64,000 nucleotides of DNA from Nereida sp. MMG025 (GTDB taxonomy: Bacteria; Pseudomonadota; Alphaproteobacteria; Rhodobacterales; Rhodobacteraceae). How positions within the stretch are numbered: the stretch's first letter is position 1; the number at the start of each line of letters is the position of its first letter. The translations under genes were made by a program, and so were the position numbers. This document shows, one piece after another, positions 26,868 through 35,219 of the stretch. The stretch lies in the NCBI RefSeq assembly GCF_021654165.1, contig NZ_JAKFZN010000002.1:425001-489000 (forward strand), read 5' to 3'. The notes beneath the pieces are model-generated. The model saw only the letters and a list, made by a program, of their open reading frames with translations, searched no databases and had not been told where the DNA came from.

Positions 26868-28466
26868 ATGACCGAGTTGAACATCAATGACAACGCAACC
26901 GCGACCCAGATGGCCGAGGCGATCTTTGGCGACGGTGTGCAAGTTGTAAACGCATCAACCAACGGGGCGTCCAACCCGAACTATACGGGCGATAACGACA
27001 GTAGCGGTATTTATACAGGTGGTGACGCGATTGCGCCGGGTGTCACGCCCGGGGATACGGGTGTCATTCTGTCGACGGGCGATCTTGATTTCTTCACACG
27101 CCCCAGTGCGACCAACACAAACCAATCGGGCAGCACAAGCAGCAGCAGCAGCGGCCCGAACAATAACGCGGATTTCAACGCGTTGGCTGGCACCAATACA
27201 TTTGATGCCGCCTTCTTGGATGTCGATTTTATTCCGACAGGCGATACCATGACGATCCAGTTCGTCTTTGCATCCGAGGAATTCCCCGAATACTCGAATA
27301 CTGAGTTTAACGACGTTGTCGGTGTGTGGGTAAACGGCTCTGTCGTGCCGCTTGCGGTGAATGGTGCGACTGCGTCAGCTGCGGTTGGGGATGTGAACCA
27401 AGTCGACAACTCAAACCTGTATAATGACAACACCCAAGACCAGTTCAACACAGAAATGGATGGCTTTACTGTCACCCTGAGCCTTACAATGGCGGTAAAC
27501 CCTGGTGTGGTGAATTCCATCCGGATCGGTATCGCGGATACATCTGACAACAACTACGACTCGGCCCTTTTGATTGCGGGCGATAGTATCCAGACCGTTC
27601 TCATCGCTGAGGATGACACCGAAAGCATTTATCCAGACGGCACCCGTATCCTTGATGTGCTGGCAAACGACAGCAGCGCTTCCAATTCGGTTTTGACGAT
27701 CACACATATCAATGGTCAGGCCGTGACTGCGGGGCAGTCTGTTACGCTGCCATCGGGCGACGTGATCACACTGAATGCAGATGGCACATTCACCATTGAT
27801 GCCGATAATGATGCCGATGATTTCAACTTCACCTACACCATCGAAGACGACAACGGGATTACGGATGTTGGCCTTGTTAATGTCGATAAGATCCCGTGTT
27901 TCACCAGTGGCACAATGATCGAAACGGACCGTGGGCCGCGGTTGGTTGAATCACTCTTGCCTGATGATTTGGTGTTAACCAAAGACAACGGTTTGCAGCC
28001 ATTGCGCTGGATCGGGCGTCGCATGGTGCCAGCTGCAGGAAATTTTGCGCCGATTGAAATTGCCGCCAACACATTTGGAAGCCACGCAAAGTTATTGGTC
28101 TCGCCGCAGCACCGTGTGTTGATCCGCGACAGTCTGGCGGATTTGCTGTTTGGTGAACCAGAGGTTCTGGTGGCTGCGAAAGACCTTGTGAATGATAAAA
28201 AAGTGCGCCGCAAAGAGGGTGGCCAAGTGGAGTACATTCACCTTCTTTTTGACGCGCATGAGGTTGTGTTCTCGGATGGGCTTGCAACAGAAAGCTTTCT
28301 GCCCGGCAAGCAGACATCGGCGATGTTCGAAGCCGACATCATCAAGGAAATCTGCACGATTTTCCCTGAATTAGACCCTGAAACAGGTGATGGCTACAGT
28401 GATGCGGCGCGCCGCATGCTGAAGTCCTACGAGGGTCAATTGCTGGCCCAACATCTGGCGGCGTAG
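26868..28466 (+). CDS. Choice-of-anchor L / Hint-domain surface protein
   Basis: A 532-residue protein. ATG 26868 (MTELNINDNATATQMAEAIFG) is chosen for the family-like N-terminus; in-frame ATGs lie up to 19 codons upstream. Residues about 5-245 are a choice-of-anchor L domain (GDGVQVVNAS..., FVFASEEFPEYSNTEFNDVVGVWVNG). About 250-335 are a cadherin/VCBS-like Ig fold (IAEDDTESIYPDGTRILDVLANDSS). About 343-490 are a Hint_2 domain: Cys344 in IPCFTSGTMIETDRGPRLVE, then SPQHRVLIRD and HLLFDAHEVVFSDGLATESF. Hint domains carry out autocatalytic thioester cleavage; there is no intein-type C-terminal His-Asn. No signal peptide is visible, so export by type I secretion is possible but unproven. Confidence 0.85.
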   Translation: MTELNINDNATATQMAEAIFGDGVQVVNASTNGASNPNYTGDNDSSGIYTGGDAIAPGVTPGDTGVILSTGDLDFFTRPSATNTNQSGSTSSSSSGPNNNADFNALAGTNTFDAAFLDVDFIPTGDTMTIQFVFASEEFPEYSNTEFNDVVGVWVNGSVVPLAVNGATASAAVGDVNQVDNSNLYNDNTQDQFNTEMDGFTVTLSLTMAVNPGVVNSIRIGIADTSDNNYDSALLIAGDSIQTVLIAEDDTESIYPDGTRILDVLANDSSASNSVLTITHINGQAVTAGQSVTLPSGDVITLNADGTFTIDADNDADDFNFTYTIEDDNGITDVGLVNVDKIPCFTSGTMIETDRGPRLVESLLPDDLVLTKDNGLQPLRWIGRRMVPAAGNFAPIEIAANTFGSHAKLLVSPQHRVLIRDSLADLLFGEPEVLVAAKDLVNDKKVRRKEGGQVEYIHLLFDAHEVVFSDGLATESFLPGKQTSAMFEADIIKEICTIFPELDPETGDGYSDAARRMLKSYEGQLLAQHLAA

Positions 28467-28469
28467 CCT

Positions 28470-29549
28470 ATGCGAGCTATTGTCCAGCGGACCATTGCGC
28501 TGATCGTTTTTCTATCGGGTCTCGCGGCGTCGACAGGATCCCTGAGTGCGCAAGACGCACCGATAACCGTTGCAACTGTTGAGCGGGCGCCGTTTTCCTT
28601 CATGGACGATGGCGAAAACGTCGGGTTTAGCATTGATCTGATTTCGCAGATTGCCGAACAGCTTGATCGTCCCATCGAAATCATCCGTTTCGATAGCTTT
28701 GGCGCGATGTTGGATGCGGTAACAGACGGTCAGGCCGACCTTGCGGCGGCGAATATTTCGGTCACATCTGCACGGGAGGAAATTCTTGATTTTTCCCGCC
28801 CGATATTTGCCAGTGGCCTACAGATCATGGCACAGCGCGATACGAGCGGCACAAGTGTCTTTCGGGTCTTGTTCTCGGCCGAGGTCCTGCTGGCGATTAT
28901 AGCTGCGTTTGCCCTTTTGCTATGCGGTGGCATGTTGATGTGGCGGCTGGAACGTAACGCGCAACCCTATTTTGAGCTGTCTGCCAAAGATGCGCCGTTT
29001 CCTGCGTTTTGGTGGGCCTTGAACCTTGTCGTCAACGGCGGGTTTGAGGAACGTGTTCCGCGGACGGTCTGGGGCCGCGTGCTTGGGACATTTCTTGTGA
29101 TTTCGTCGTTGTTTATCGTTTCTGTTTTCGTGGCAAAGATCACTTCGGTCCTTACGGTCAATGCGATCAATTCCAACATCAGTGGACCAGCGGACTTATA
29201 TGATTACCGCGTTGCTACGGTTGAAGGATCGACCGCTTCGACCTTCATGGATCAACGTGATATCAGATTTGACGGATATGAAGGTCTGGACAGTTTGCTT
29301 GCCGCTTTTGAATCTGGTGCGGCAGAGGTTGTGGTGTTCGATGCACCTGTGCTTCAGTATTACGCCAATACCCAAGGAAGAGATTTTGCTGAGATGGTTG
29401 GAAGCGTCTTTTTGCGAGAGAATTACGGCTTTGCATTGCAATCCGACAGTCCGCTGGCAGAGCCGATCAACCGCGCCCTTTTACGTTTGCGTGAAAACGG
29501 CGCGTATGACGATTTGAACCGCAAGTGGTTTGGGACTGCCGCGCGTTAG
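28470..29549 (+). CDS. Bacterial ionotropic-glutamate-receptor-like channel protein
   Basis: A 359-residue protein with a signal peptide (residues 1-28) and a bilobed amino-acid-binding domain split by a membrane region, the GluR0-type topology. S1 is about 31-130, with the agonist-arginine motif in SVTSAREEILDFSRPIF. Then come M1 (135-158), a re-entrant pore loop (176-196: PAFWWALNLVVNGGFEER) and M2 (203-230), whose VAKITSVLTV resembles the eukaryotic YTANLAAFLTV gate. S2 is 240-355, with the ligand acid in VVVFDAPVLQYYA. The potassium filter TVGYG of GluR0 is absent. An unusually connected amino-acid-binding transport protein is the alternative. It starts three bases after the Hint gene stop. 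Confidence 0.78.
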   Translation: MRAIVQRTIALIVFLSGLAASTGSLSAQDAPITVATVERAPFSFMDDGENVGFSIDLISQIAEQLDRPIEIIRFDSFGAMLDAVTDGQADLAAANISVTSAREEILDFSRPIFASGLQIMAQRDTSGTSVFRVLFSAEVLLAIIAAFALLLCGGMLMWRLERNAQPYFELSAKDAPFPAFWWALNLVVNGGFEERVPRTVWGRVLGTFLVISSLFIVSVFVAKITSVLTVNAINSNISGPADLYDYRVATVEGSTASTFMDQRDIRFDGYEGLDSLLAAFESGAAEVVVFDAPVLQYYANTQGRDFAEMVGSVFLRENYGFALQSDSPLAEPINRALLRLRENGAYDDLNRKWFGTAAR

Positions 29550-29887
29550 GCTTTGTCGTAAAAGGGTGTCATCTGAACAACGATGACCGAGTTTTCATCC
29601 AAAGCCTGTTGCATCAAGGCGCGTTCGTCTTCGCTGATGTCGTGCCCTTCAGAAAGACGCTCTTCCAAAGTGCCATAACCGGACACGTCCAACGGGGCCA
29701 TGTCGGCTTGCTTGAGGATCGCAACGGCTTCGCGCACGGCTTCGGCTTCGTCCACGCCAGAGGAATACAACATGATCGCAGCACCCGTTGCGCCCTTGGG
29801 CAGACCGTCACCGTCTTTGCGCCCCACTTCGACCAGCAATGTGTAGACGAAATGGGGTTTCTTGGGTTTTTTGACCTTATCAGTCAC
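29546..29887 (-). CDS. Unknown protein coupled to dapD
   Basis: A 113-residue soluble protein ([22 protein letters not shown]...), acidic in the C-terminal half ([23 protein letters not shown]). It looks like a small alpha/beta protein with a ferredoxin-like pattern ([20 protein letters not shown]). I do not recognise the family. The start overlaps the dapD stop by eight bases, so translation is coupled. Its stop shares four bases (TTAG) with the convergent channel gene. Confidence 0.75.
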   Translation of the reverse strand: MTDKVKKPKKPHFVYTLLVEVGRKDGDGLPKGATGAAIMLYSSGVDEAEAVREAVAILKQADMAPLDVSGYGTLEERLSEGHDISEDERALMQQALDENSVIVVQMTPFYDKA

Positions 29888-30707
29888 GCAGCAGCTCGTT
29901 GATGCCAGTTTTCGAGCGTGTTTTTGCGTCGACCCGTTTTACGATTACAGCGCAATAGAGGTTGATGTCGTTCTTGGAGGGCATCGAGCCTGCGACGACC
30001 ACCGAATAAGGGGGCACTTCGCCATACATGACTTCGCCTGTTTCGCGATCCACGATCTTTGTGGATTGGCCGATAAACACGCCCATGCCCAGAACTGACC
30101 CTTCGCGCACGATGCACCCTTCGACCACCTCGGAACGCGCACCGATAAAGCAGTTGTCTTCGATAATGGTGGGGCCTGCTTGCATAGGCTCCAACACGCC
30201 GCCGATGCCAACGCCACCCGACAGGTGCACGTTTTTGCCGATCTGCGCGCAGCTACCCACAGTTGCCCATCCATCAACCATCGAGCCTTCGTCAACATAA
30301 GCGCCAAGGTTTACAAAAGACGGCATCAACACAACACCGGGCGCGATATAGGCCGAGCGGCGCACGATTGAACCCGGCACCGCGCGAAAGCCCGCGTCGC
30401 GCCATTGGTTGTCGCCCCAGTTTTCCCATTTCGACGGCACTTTGTCCCACCAGCTGCCATTGCCGTTGGAGCCTTCGATCATCGCCATGTCGTTCAGACG
30501 AAAGGACAGGAGCACAGCCTTTTTGGCCCATTGGTTTACATGCCAGTCACCGTTTTCACGGCGTTCGGCCACGCGTAACTTGCCACTGTCCAGCGCGTTA
30601 AGGGTATCTTCGATCGCCTCGCGCGTTTCACCTGTGGTGGACGGGGTAATTGTATCGCGGGCATCCCATGCAGCTTCGATGGCGGTTTCAAGGTGTGCGT
30701 TCGACAT
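29880..30707 (-). CDS. dapD: Tetrahydrodipicolinate N-succinyltransferase
   Basis: A 275-residue left-handed beta-helix acyltransferase that transfers succinyl from succinyl-CoA to tetrahydrodipicolinate in the DAP pathway, forming a trimer. ATG 30707 ([14 protein letters not shown]) fits DapD; 32 upstream in-frame codons do not. Hexapeptide repeats run through [20 protein letters not shown], the [11 protein letters not shown] loop and [16 protein letters not shown]. The N-terminal helical domain is present ([18 protein letters not shown]). It pairs functionally with dapE. Confidence 0.96.
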   Translation of the reverse strand: MSNAHLETAIEAAWDARDTITPSTTGETREAIEDTLNALDSGKLRVAERRENGDWHVNQWAKKAVLLSFRLNDMAMIEGSNGNGSWWDKVPSKWENWGDNQWRDAGFRAVPGSIVRRSAYIAPGVVLMPSFVNLGAYVDEGSMVDGWATVGSCAQIGKNVHLSGGVGIGGVLEPMQAGPTIIEDNCFIGARSEVVEGCIVREGSVLGMGVFIGQSTKIVDRETGEVMYGEVPPYSVVVAGSMPSKNDINLYCAVIVKRVDAKTRSKTGINELLRD

Positions 30708-30802
30708 GGGGCTCTCCAATTCATGGTTGGCAACAGATTGTCGCAGCCTATAGACCGTAGACATAGAAGGCGCAATCACATGACAAGTGCAGGGGAAGTT
30801 CA

Positions 30803-31639
30803 ATGAAAGACGACCGCCATCATCCGTTCCGCGACAGCGGTCAGGACCGTGTCACGGCACGCGAGGTGCCAGATACGCCGCAAACCCGCTCGCCTGCCTA
30901 TGCTTTGGCCTTTGCTGATGAAGACTTTATGTGCCGGCCCGAGCTACGGCCTGTTCGCTTGCAGCTTGAGTTGCTCAAGCCAGAAATGATGCTGGACGAA
31001 CAAGAAATTGAAAGCACCGTGGTTATGTTTGGCGGGGCGCGTATCCCCGAGCCTGCCAAAAAAAGCGAGGCGCGGACAAAGACCCTTGCTGAATTAACCA
31101 AGTATTATGACGAAGCGCGCGAGTTTGCGCGACTGATGACATTACAGGGGAACCCCAATGAGAATGTCATTGCCACAGGCGGTGGCCCGGGTGTGATGGA
31201 GGCGGGCAACCGCGGCGCTTTGGATGCAGGTGGCAAAAGCATCGGCCTGAACATCGTGCTGCCACATGAACAAGCGCCCAATGAATATGTGACCCCCGAG
31301 CTTTGCTTTAACTTTCACTACTTTGCGATCCGCAAGATGCATTTCTTAATGCGTGCCTCTGCAATCACAGTATTCCCGGGGGGATTTGGCACCTTGGACG
31401 AGATGTTTGAGGCGCTTACCCTAATCCAGACCGGGCGGATGGCGCGTGTGCCTTTCCTTTTGTTTGGTCGGGCGTTCTGGAACAGCATCATAAACTGGGA
31501 TGCGCTGTCCGAAGCGGGCACCATTTCAGCGGATGATCTGGACCTTTTTGTATTTGTCGAGACAGCCCAAGACGCCGTTGACGCGATCAACGGGTGGGAA
31601 GGCGCGGGCGAAAAGCGCGGGGTGATCCCGGGGCGCTGA
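30803..31639 (+). CDS. LOG-family nucleotide 5'-monophosphate phosphoribohydrolase
   Basis: A 278-residue LOG-family protein, of the larger class with an N-terminal extension. The family motifs [14 protein letters not shown] and [13 protein letters not shown] are complete, with the catalytic Arg/Glu region intact. Members hydrolyse nucleoside or cytokinin riboside 5'-monophosphates (in bacteria often PpnN-like) and were formerly mis-called lysine decarboxylases. It is divergent from dapD. Its end is two bases from the stop of the convergent 68-residue gene. Confidence 0.88.
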   Translation: MKDDRHHPFRDSGQDRVTAREVPDTPQTRSPAYALAFADEDFMCRPELRPVRLQLELLKPEMMLDEQEIESTVVMFGGARIPEPAKKSEARTKTLAELTKYYDEAREFARLMTLQGNPNENVIATGGGPGVMEAGNRGALDAGGKSIGLNIVLPHEQAPNEYVTPELCFNFHYFAIRKMHFLMRASAITVFPGGFGTLDEMFEALTLIQTGRMARVPFLLFGRAFWNSIINWDALSEAGTISADDLDLFVFVETAQDAVDAINGWEGAGEKRGVIPGR

Positions 31640-31641
31640 GA

Positions 31642-31848
31642 TCACTCAGCGGCCGCGGGGATCGTGCAAACCTCAATGCCGTGTGGCAGGGTCGTAACTA
31701 CATGACCGTGGGCCGTATCGCGCAGGGCATATCCATAGCCTGCCAAACGGTGCTTCCATTCACGCGGGCTGAGCGAATGACGGCGTTCTTGAAGAACAAG
31801 GTTGGCAACTTGGGCGGTGATCGAAGGATCATTGGAGAAATGTGTCAT
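31642..31848 (-). CDS. Small conserved-looking protein, unknown
   Basis: A 68-residue protein (MTHFSNDPSITAQVANLVLQ... WKHRLAGYGYALRDT...) with an AGGAAA site before the ATG at 31848. The R-x-W-K-x-R-L-x-G-Y-G-Y pattern and a histidine-rich C-terminus resemble small orphan proteins seen in Rhodobacterales genomes. Function unknown. The long in-frame extension upstream has no recognisable content. Confidence 0.6.
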   Translation of the reverse strand: MTHFSNDPSITAQVANLVLQERRHSLSPREWKHRLAGYGYALRDTAHGHVVTTLPHGIEVCTIPAAAE

Positions 31849-32086
31849 TTGTATCGTTTCCTGTTTCTGAACGCATTGTTTCGAGATCACGATGCGCGGC
31901 TGAAAAGGCAGAAAAAGAGCGGTGCAAAGGTCTTTTCGCGGCAAAGTGTTCCGAAATTTGCCGCAATCTGAATTGGTGTCAGCGAAAGTGTTGCGGTCGT
32001 TCCTCGATTCACACGTCAGCAACGGGCAGGGGTTTTTCCACGGCTCAAAAAAGACTACACGACCCTGAGCCAACGAGGAGTGGGAC

Positions 32087-34195
32087 ATGACGAAGCGAGT
32101 AGCACATGGTGTGGCGGTTGCGGCCCTTTGCGCATCCAATCCTTTGTTGGCGCAGTCAATCGAGCCCACGACAGGTATGCTTGGTACGCCCGGTATTATC
32201 GACATGCCAACTGCTTATGCCGCGCCTGACGGCCGGTTTTCGACCAGCATCAGTACTTACGATGGCGGTGGTCAGACGTCTCTTGTGTTTCAGATTGCGC
32301 CGCGCCTGACAGGCGCGTTTCGCTACAGCACCATTGACCAAGTCAGCGGGCCAGGGAGTCCGCGGACTTGGGACCGCAGCTTTGACCTGCAATATCAAAT
32401 TCTGACGGAAACAGACCGTCGCCCTGCGGTTGCCATCGGCATGCGGGACTTCATCGGGACAGGTTTGTTCTCAAGTGAGTATGTGGTTGCTACGAAAACC
32501 TTTGGCGACAGGTTGACCTTAACGGGTGGAATGGGGTGGGGGCGTCTTGGGTCCAAGCACGGTTTTACCAACCCGCTCGGTGTGTTTGATGATGGTTTTG
32601 AAACGCGCCCTGATCTGGATTTTGGCGAAGGTGGCGATTTTGATTCAAGCCTTTGGTTTCGCGGAGATGCGGCTATCTTTGGTGGCGTTACCTATCAGTT
32701 CAATGATGATCTGACGCTTAAGGCCGAATTCTCGACGGATGGCTATACAAGCCAAGTGAACAACGGCGTTTTTGACCGCGATAGTTCGCTCAACTTCGGG
32801 GCCGTTTACACGGGTTACGAAAATCTCGAACTGGGTGCCTACTACCTTTATGGCTCGACCATCGGTGTGTCGGCGACGTTCCATTTTGATCCGAAAGACA
32901 GGCCAGCGGCTGGTGGGCTAGATCGCGGTGCGCTTCCGATTGTGCCGCGTCCTGCAGGCGCTCAGGCGCTTGGATGGGATATTGATCAAAGCAAATCAAT
33001 CATACGCCAGCAAATCACGACTGTTCTTGAGGCCGATGGGTTTGAGTTGGTGGGCATGCAGCTTGAGCGGAACGCAGTCCGCGTGCGTGTGCGCAACACC
33101 AGGTACCGTGCCACATCGCAAGCCGTAGGTCGGATCGCGCGTGGCTTGACGGCGACACTGCCGGCATCGGTCGAAACCTTTGTGATCGAGCCTATGAATG
33201 GCAACGTTGCAAGCACGGCTGTCACGCTGAAACGCTCGGATCTTGAGCGCTTTGACAACGCGCCCGACGGCGCTTGGGAGGTGTATGCGCGCACCAAGAT
33301 TGAACCAGCAGGGCCAAAAGCAGGGCTTGAACGCGCAGATAACCAATACCCCAAGCTCAGCTTCGGTGTCCTTCCCTATACCGAACTCACTCTTTTCGAT
33401 CCTGACCGTCCTTTGCGGATTGGTGCGGGCATTGAAGCATCTGGCACATTGCGCCTTGCCGAAGGGCTTTCACTTCAGGGCGCGGTGCGCAAACGACTGG
33501 TTGGTGGTTTTGATGATGCGGTGCGCGATGCGTCCGACAGCCCATTGCCCCCCGTCAGATCAGATGGCTTTAGATATCTGCGCGAAGGGGACCCATCGCT
33601 TGATTATTTAACGGTGGAATATTTGTTCCGACCGTCAGACGACCTCTATGGGCGTGTGACTGCGGGCTACCTAGAGGCGATGTATGGTGGCGTATCAGCC
33701 GAGTTGTTGTGGAAGCCCGTCAACAGCCGTCTCGGACTTGGCGCTGAGGTCAATTACGTCAAACAGCGCGATTTTGATAAGCAATTCGGCTTCCAGGCCT
33801 ATGACGTCGTGACAGGCCATGTTTCAGCCTACTACGAATTTGGCGAGGAGTATCACGCGCAGCTTGACGTGGGCCGCTACCTTGCGGGCGATGTGGGCGG
33901 GACCCTGACCCTGACGCGTGAATTCGATAGCGGATGGCGCATTGGTGCCTTCGCAACCCTCACCGACGTTTCCTCCGCAGACTTTGGCGAAGGCTCCTTT
34001 GACAAAGGACTGATCGTGGAAGCGCCTGTTGATTGGATATTGGGCCAGCCAAACAGGCGGACTGTCGGGGGCGAAATCCGCCCCATTCAGCGTGACGGCG
34101 GTGCGCGGCTGAGTGTTCCCAACCGACTATACCGGCAAGTCAAAGACACACATCGTCCCGACCTAGAGGCGCGATGGGGAAGGTTTTGGAAATGA
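32087..34195 (+). CDS. yjbH: YjbH-family exopolysaccharide outer-membrane protein
   Basis: A 702-residue protein with a signal peptide (ALCASNPLLAQ). The N-terminal SIEPTTGMLGTPGIIDMPTA segment and repeated amphipathic beta-strands (DLQYQILTETDRRPAVAIGMRDFIGTG... VVATKTFG) are typical of the YjbH/GfcD family, large beta-barrel proteins implicated in exopolysaccharide production (yjbEFGH in E. coli). It heads a three-gene operon; the stop overlaps the ATG of the lipoprotein gene (ATGA). Secretion or surface anchoring of the polymer is the likely role. Confidence 0.87.
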   Translation: MTKRVAHGVAVAALCASNPLLAQSIEPTTGMLGTPGIIDMPTAYAAPDGRFSTSISTYDGGGQTSLVFQIAPRLTGAFRYSTIDQVSGPGSPRTWDRSFDLQYQILTETDRRPAVAIGMRDFIGTGLFSSEYVVATKTFGDRLTLTGGMGWGRLGSKHGFTNPLGVFDDGFETRPDLDFGEGGDFDSSLWFRGDAAIFGGVTYQFNDDLTLKAEFSTDGYTSQVNNGVFDRDSSLNFGAVYTGYENLELGAYYLYGSTIGVSATFHFDPKDRPAAGGLDRGALPIVPRPAGAQALGWDIDQSKSIIRQQITTVLEADGFELVGMQLERNAVRVRVRNTRYRATSQAVGRIARGLTATLPASVETFVIEPMNGNVASTAVTLKRSDLERFDNAPDGAWEVYARTKIEPAGPKAGLERADNQYPKLSFGVLPYTELTLFDPDRPLRIGAGIEASGTLRLAEGLSLQGAVRKRLVGGFDDAVRDASDSPLPPVRSDGFRYLREGDPSLDYLTVEYLFRPSDDLYGRVTAGYLEAMYGGVSAELLWKPVNSRLGLGAEVNYVKQRDFDKQFGFQAYDVVTGHVSAYYEFGEEYHAQLDVGRYLAGDVGGTLTLTREFDSGWRIGAFATLTDVSSADFGEGSFDKGLIVEAPVDWILGQPNRRTVGGEIRPIQRDGGARLSVPNRLYRQVKDTHRPDLEARWGRFWK

Positions 34196-34866
34196 TTATG
34201 GTACAATCAATTTTGAAAGCGGCTTCACTTGCAGCGATCCTGATGGTTCTGTCGGGATGTGGAAACCAGCCCGGAACGGAAACAGCAAATCAGGTTTGGA
34301 GCGGTGTCTCGGACCTGTGGTCTAAGGACGATCAACCCGATCCACGTGCCCGTCTAACGCGCGATGCGTTAGACCAAGCCGAGATTCGGCTAATCTATAT
34401 CGAAATCCCCGAATTTCCTTCTCAAGCGACTTTGCAGGAAGTGGCGCGCAATCGCGCAAACAGCACTTGGCTTTCGGTCGACGGTGTAACTGTGACTTTT
34501 CAGCAAGGCTTTTTGGTTGCGACCCGAGGTTATGGAGAGGACTTGATGGCGGCCGATCTGGATGCCGTAAGGTCAGCCGTTATGCGGGGGAGCGGCCAAA
34601 ATATATTGCGCGTGCACGACTACCTAGATGGCGGGGACGATATCGAAAGACGAAGTTTTATTTGCAATATCAGAACTTTGGGTCGTTCGTCCGTCACGAT
34701 TTTGCAAGAGGTTGTCCCGGTGCGTCAGGTATCTGAAACATGCCAAAACCCTGATATTCAGTTCCAGAACCGATATGATTTTGCATCGGATGGTCGGTTG
34801 GTTGCGTCAAAACAGTGGATCAGCCCGTCCGTTGGGTACATGGTGGCCGAAGAATTATCGCGCTAA
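34192..34866 (+). CDS. yjbF: YjbF-family lipoprotein
   Basis: A 224-residue lipoprotein: the lipobox is MVLSGC, with Cys at about residue 23. ATG 34192 overlaps the yjbH stop; a second ATG six bases on is possible. The central region (RLIYIEIPEFPSQATLQEVA) and the LVATRGYGEDLMAADLDAV segment match the YjbF/GfcB family. It would be anchored in the outer membrane and work with YjbH on exopolysaccharide. The position directly after yjbH is standard. Confidence 0.85.
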   Translation: MIMVQSILKAASLAAILMVLSGCGNQPGTETANQVWSGVSDLWSKDDQPDPRARLTRDALDQAEIRLIYIEIPEFPSQATLQEVARNRANSTWLSVDGVTVTFQQGFLVATRGYGEDLMAADLDAVRSAVMRGSGQNILRVHDYLDGGDDIERRSFICNIRTLGRSSVTILQEVVPVRQVSETCQNPDIQFQNRYDFASDGRLVASKQWISPSVGYMVAEELSR

Positions 34867-34894
34867 TCCAAAACGAACATTGAATGTGTGGAAG

Positions 34895-34923
34895 AATTGT
34901 GGCAATTTTAAGCACTAATTAGT
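34895..34923. promoter_or_regulatory. Two palindromes before the yjbE-like gene
   Basis: AATTG-TGG-CAATT at 34895-34907 and ACTAATTAGT at 34914-34923 are perfect inverted repeats, six bases apart, 17 bases before the ATG at 34940. They could be an operator or a second promoter region inside the operon. No established consensus is matched. Confidence 0.35.
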
Positions 34924-34939
34924 AAATGGGAGCGCGAAA

Positions 34940-35170
34940 ATGCGTATCAAACACTTCGTTGCCGCGACAGCTGCAGCACTTACATTCGCAGGCGCAGTCC
35001 AAGCTGGCTCGCTTGGTGGAGCCGAAGAAGAAACCGACGTCGTTGTAGCACCAGCTGGTGGTTCGGGCGTTGGTGCACTGCCACTGATCGTTGGCGGTTT
35101 GCTTTTGTGTGCAGTTGCTTGCGGCGGTTCGTCCAGCAGCTCGGCACCTGGCACACCAGAAGCCGAATAA
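34940..35170 (+). CDS. YjbE-like small secreted protein
   Basis: A 76-residue protein with a signal peptide (cleavage near AVQA-GSL), a Gly/Ala-rich hydrophobic segment (GALPLIVGGLLLCAVACGG, about 46-64) and a Ser/Pro tail (SSSSSAPGTPE). In E. coli, YjbE is a small secreted Ser/Gly/Thr-rich protein of similar size in the yjb operon. Sequence similarity is compositional, so homology is uncertain. A GGGAGCG site precedes the ATG, and two palindromes lie upstream. A strong terminator follows. Confidence 0.65.
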   Translation: MRIKHFVAATAAALTFAGAVQAGSLGGAEEETDVVVAPAGGSGVGALPLIVGGLLLCAVACGGSSSSSAPGTPEAE

Positions 35171-35192
35171 GTCTTTTGACAATTGAATAGAG

Positions 35193-35219
35193 AAAGCGGG
35201 CCAATGGCCCGCTTTTTTT
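35193..35219 (+). terminator. Terminator of the yjb operon
   Basis: AAAGCGGGCC at 35193-35202, loop AAT, GGCCCGCTTT at 35206-35215, ending in a seven-T run (35213-35219). It overlaps the stop codon of the convergent lacI-type gene by two bases. Confidence 0.92.

Noticed and set aside
27130-27160. A serine-rich tract in the Hint gene (AGC repeats) as a phase-variable repeat.
   Set aside because: Only about five AGC codons in a row; too short to be a convincing slippage site.
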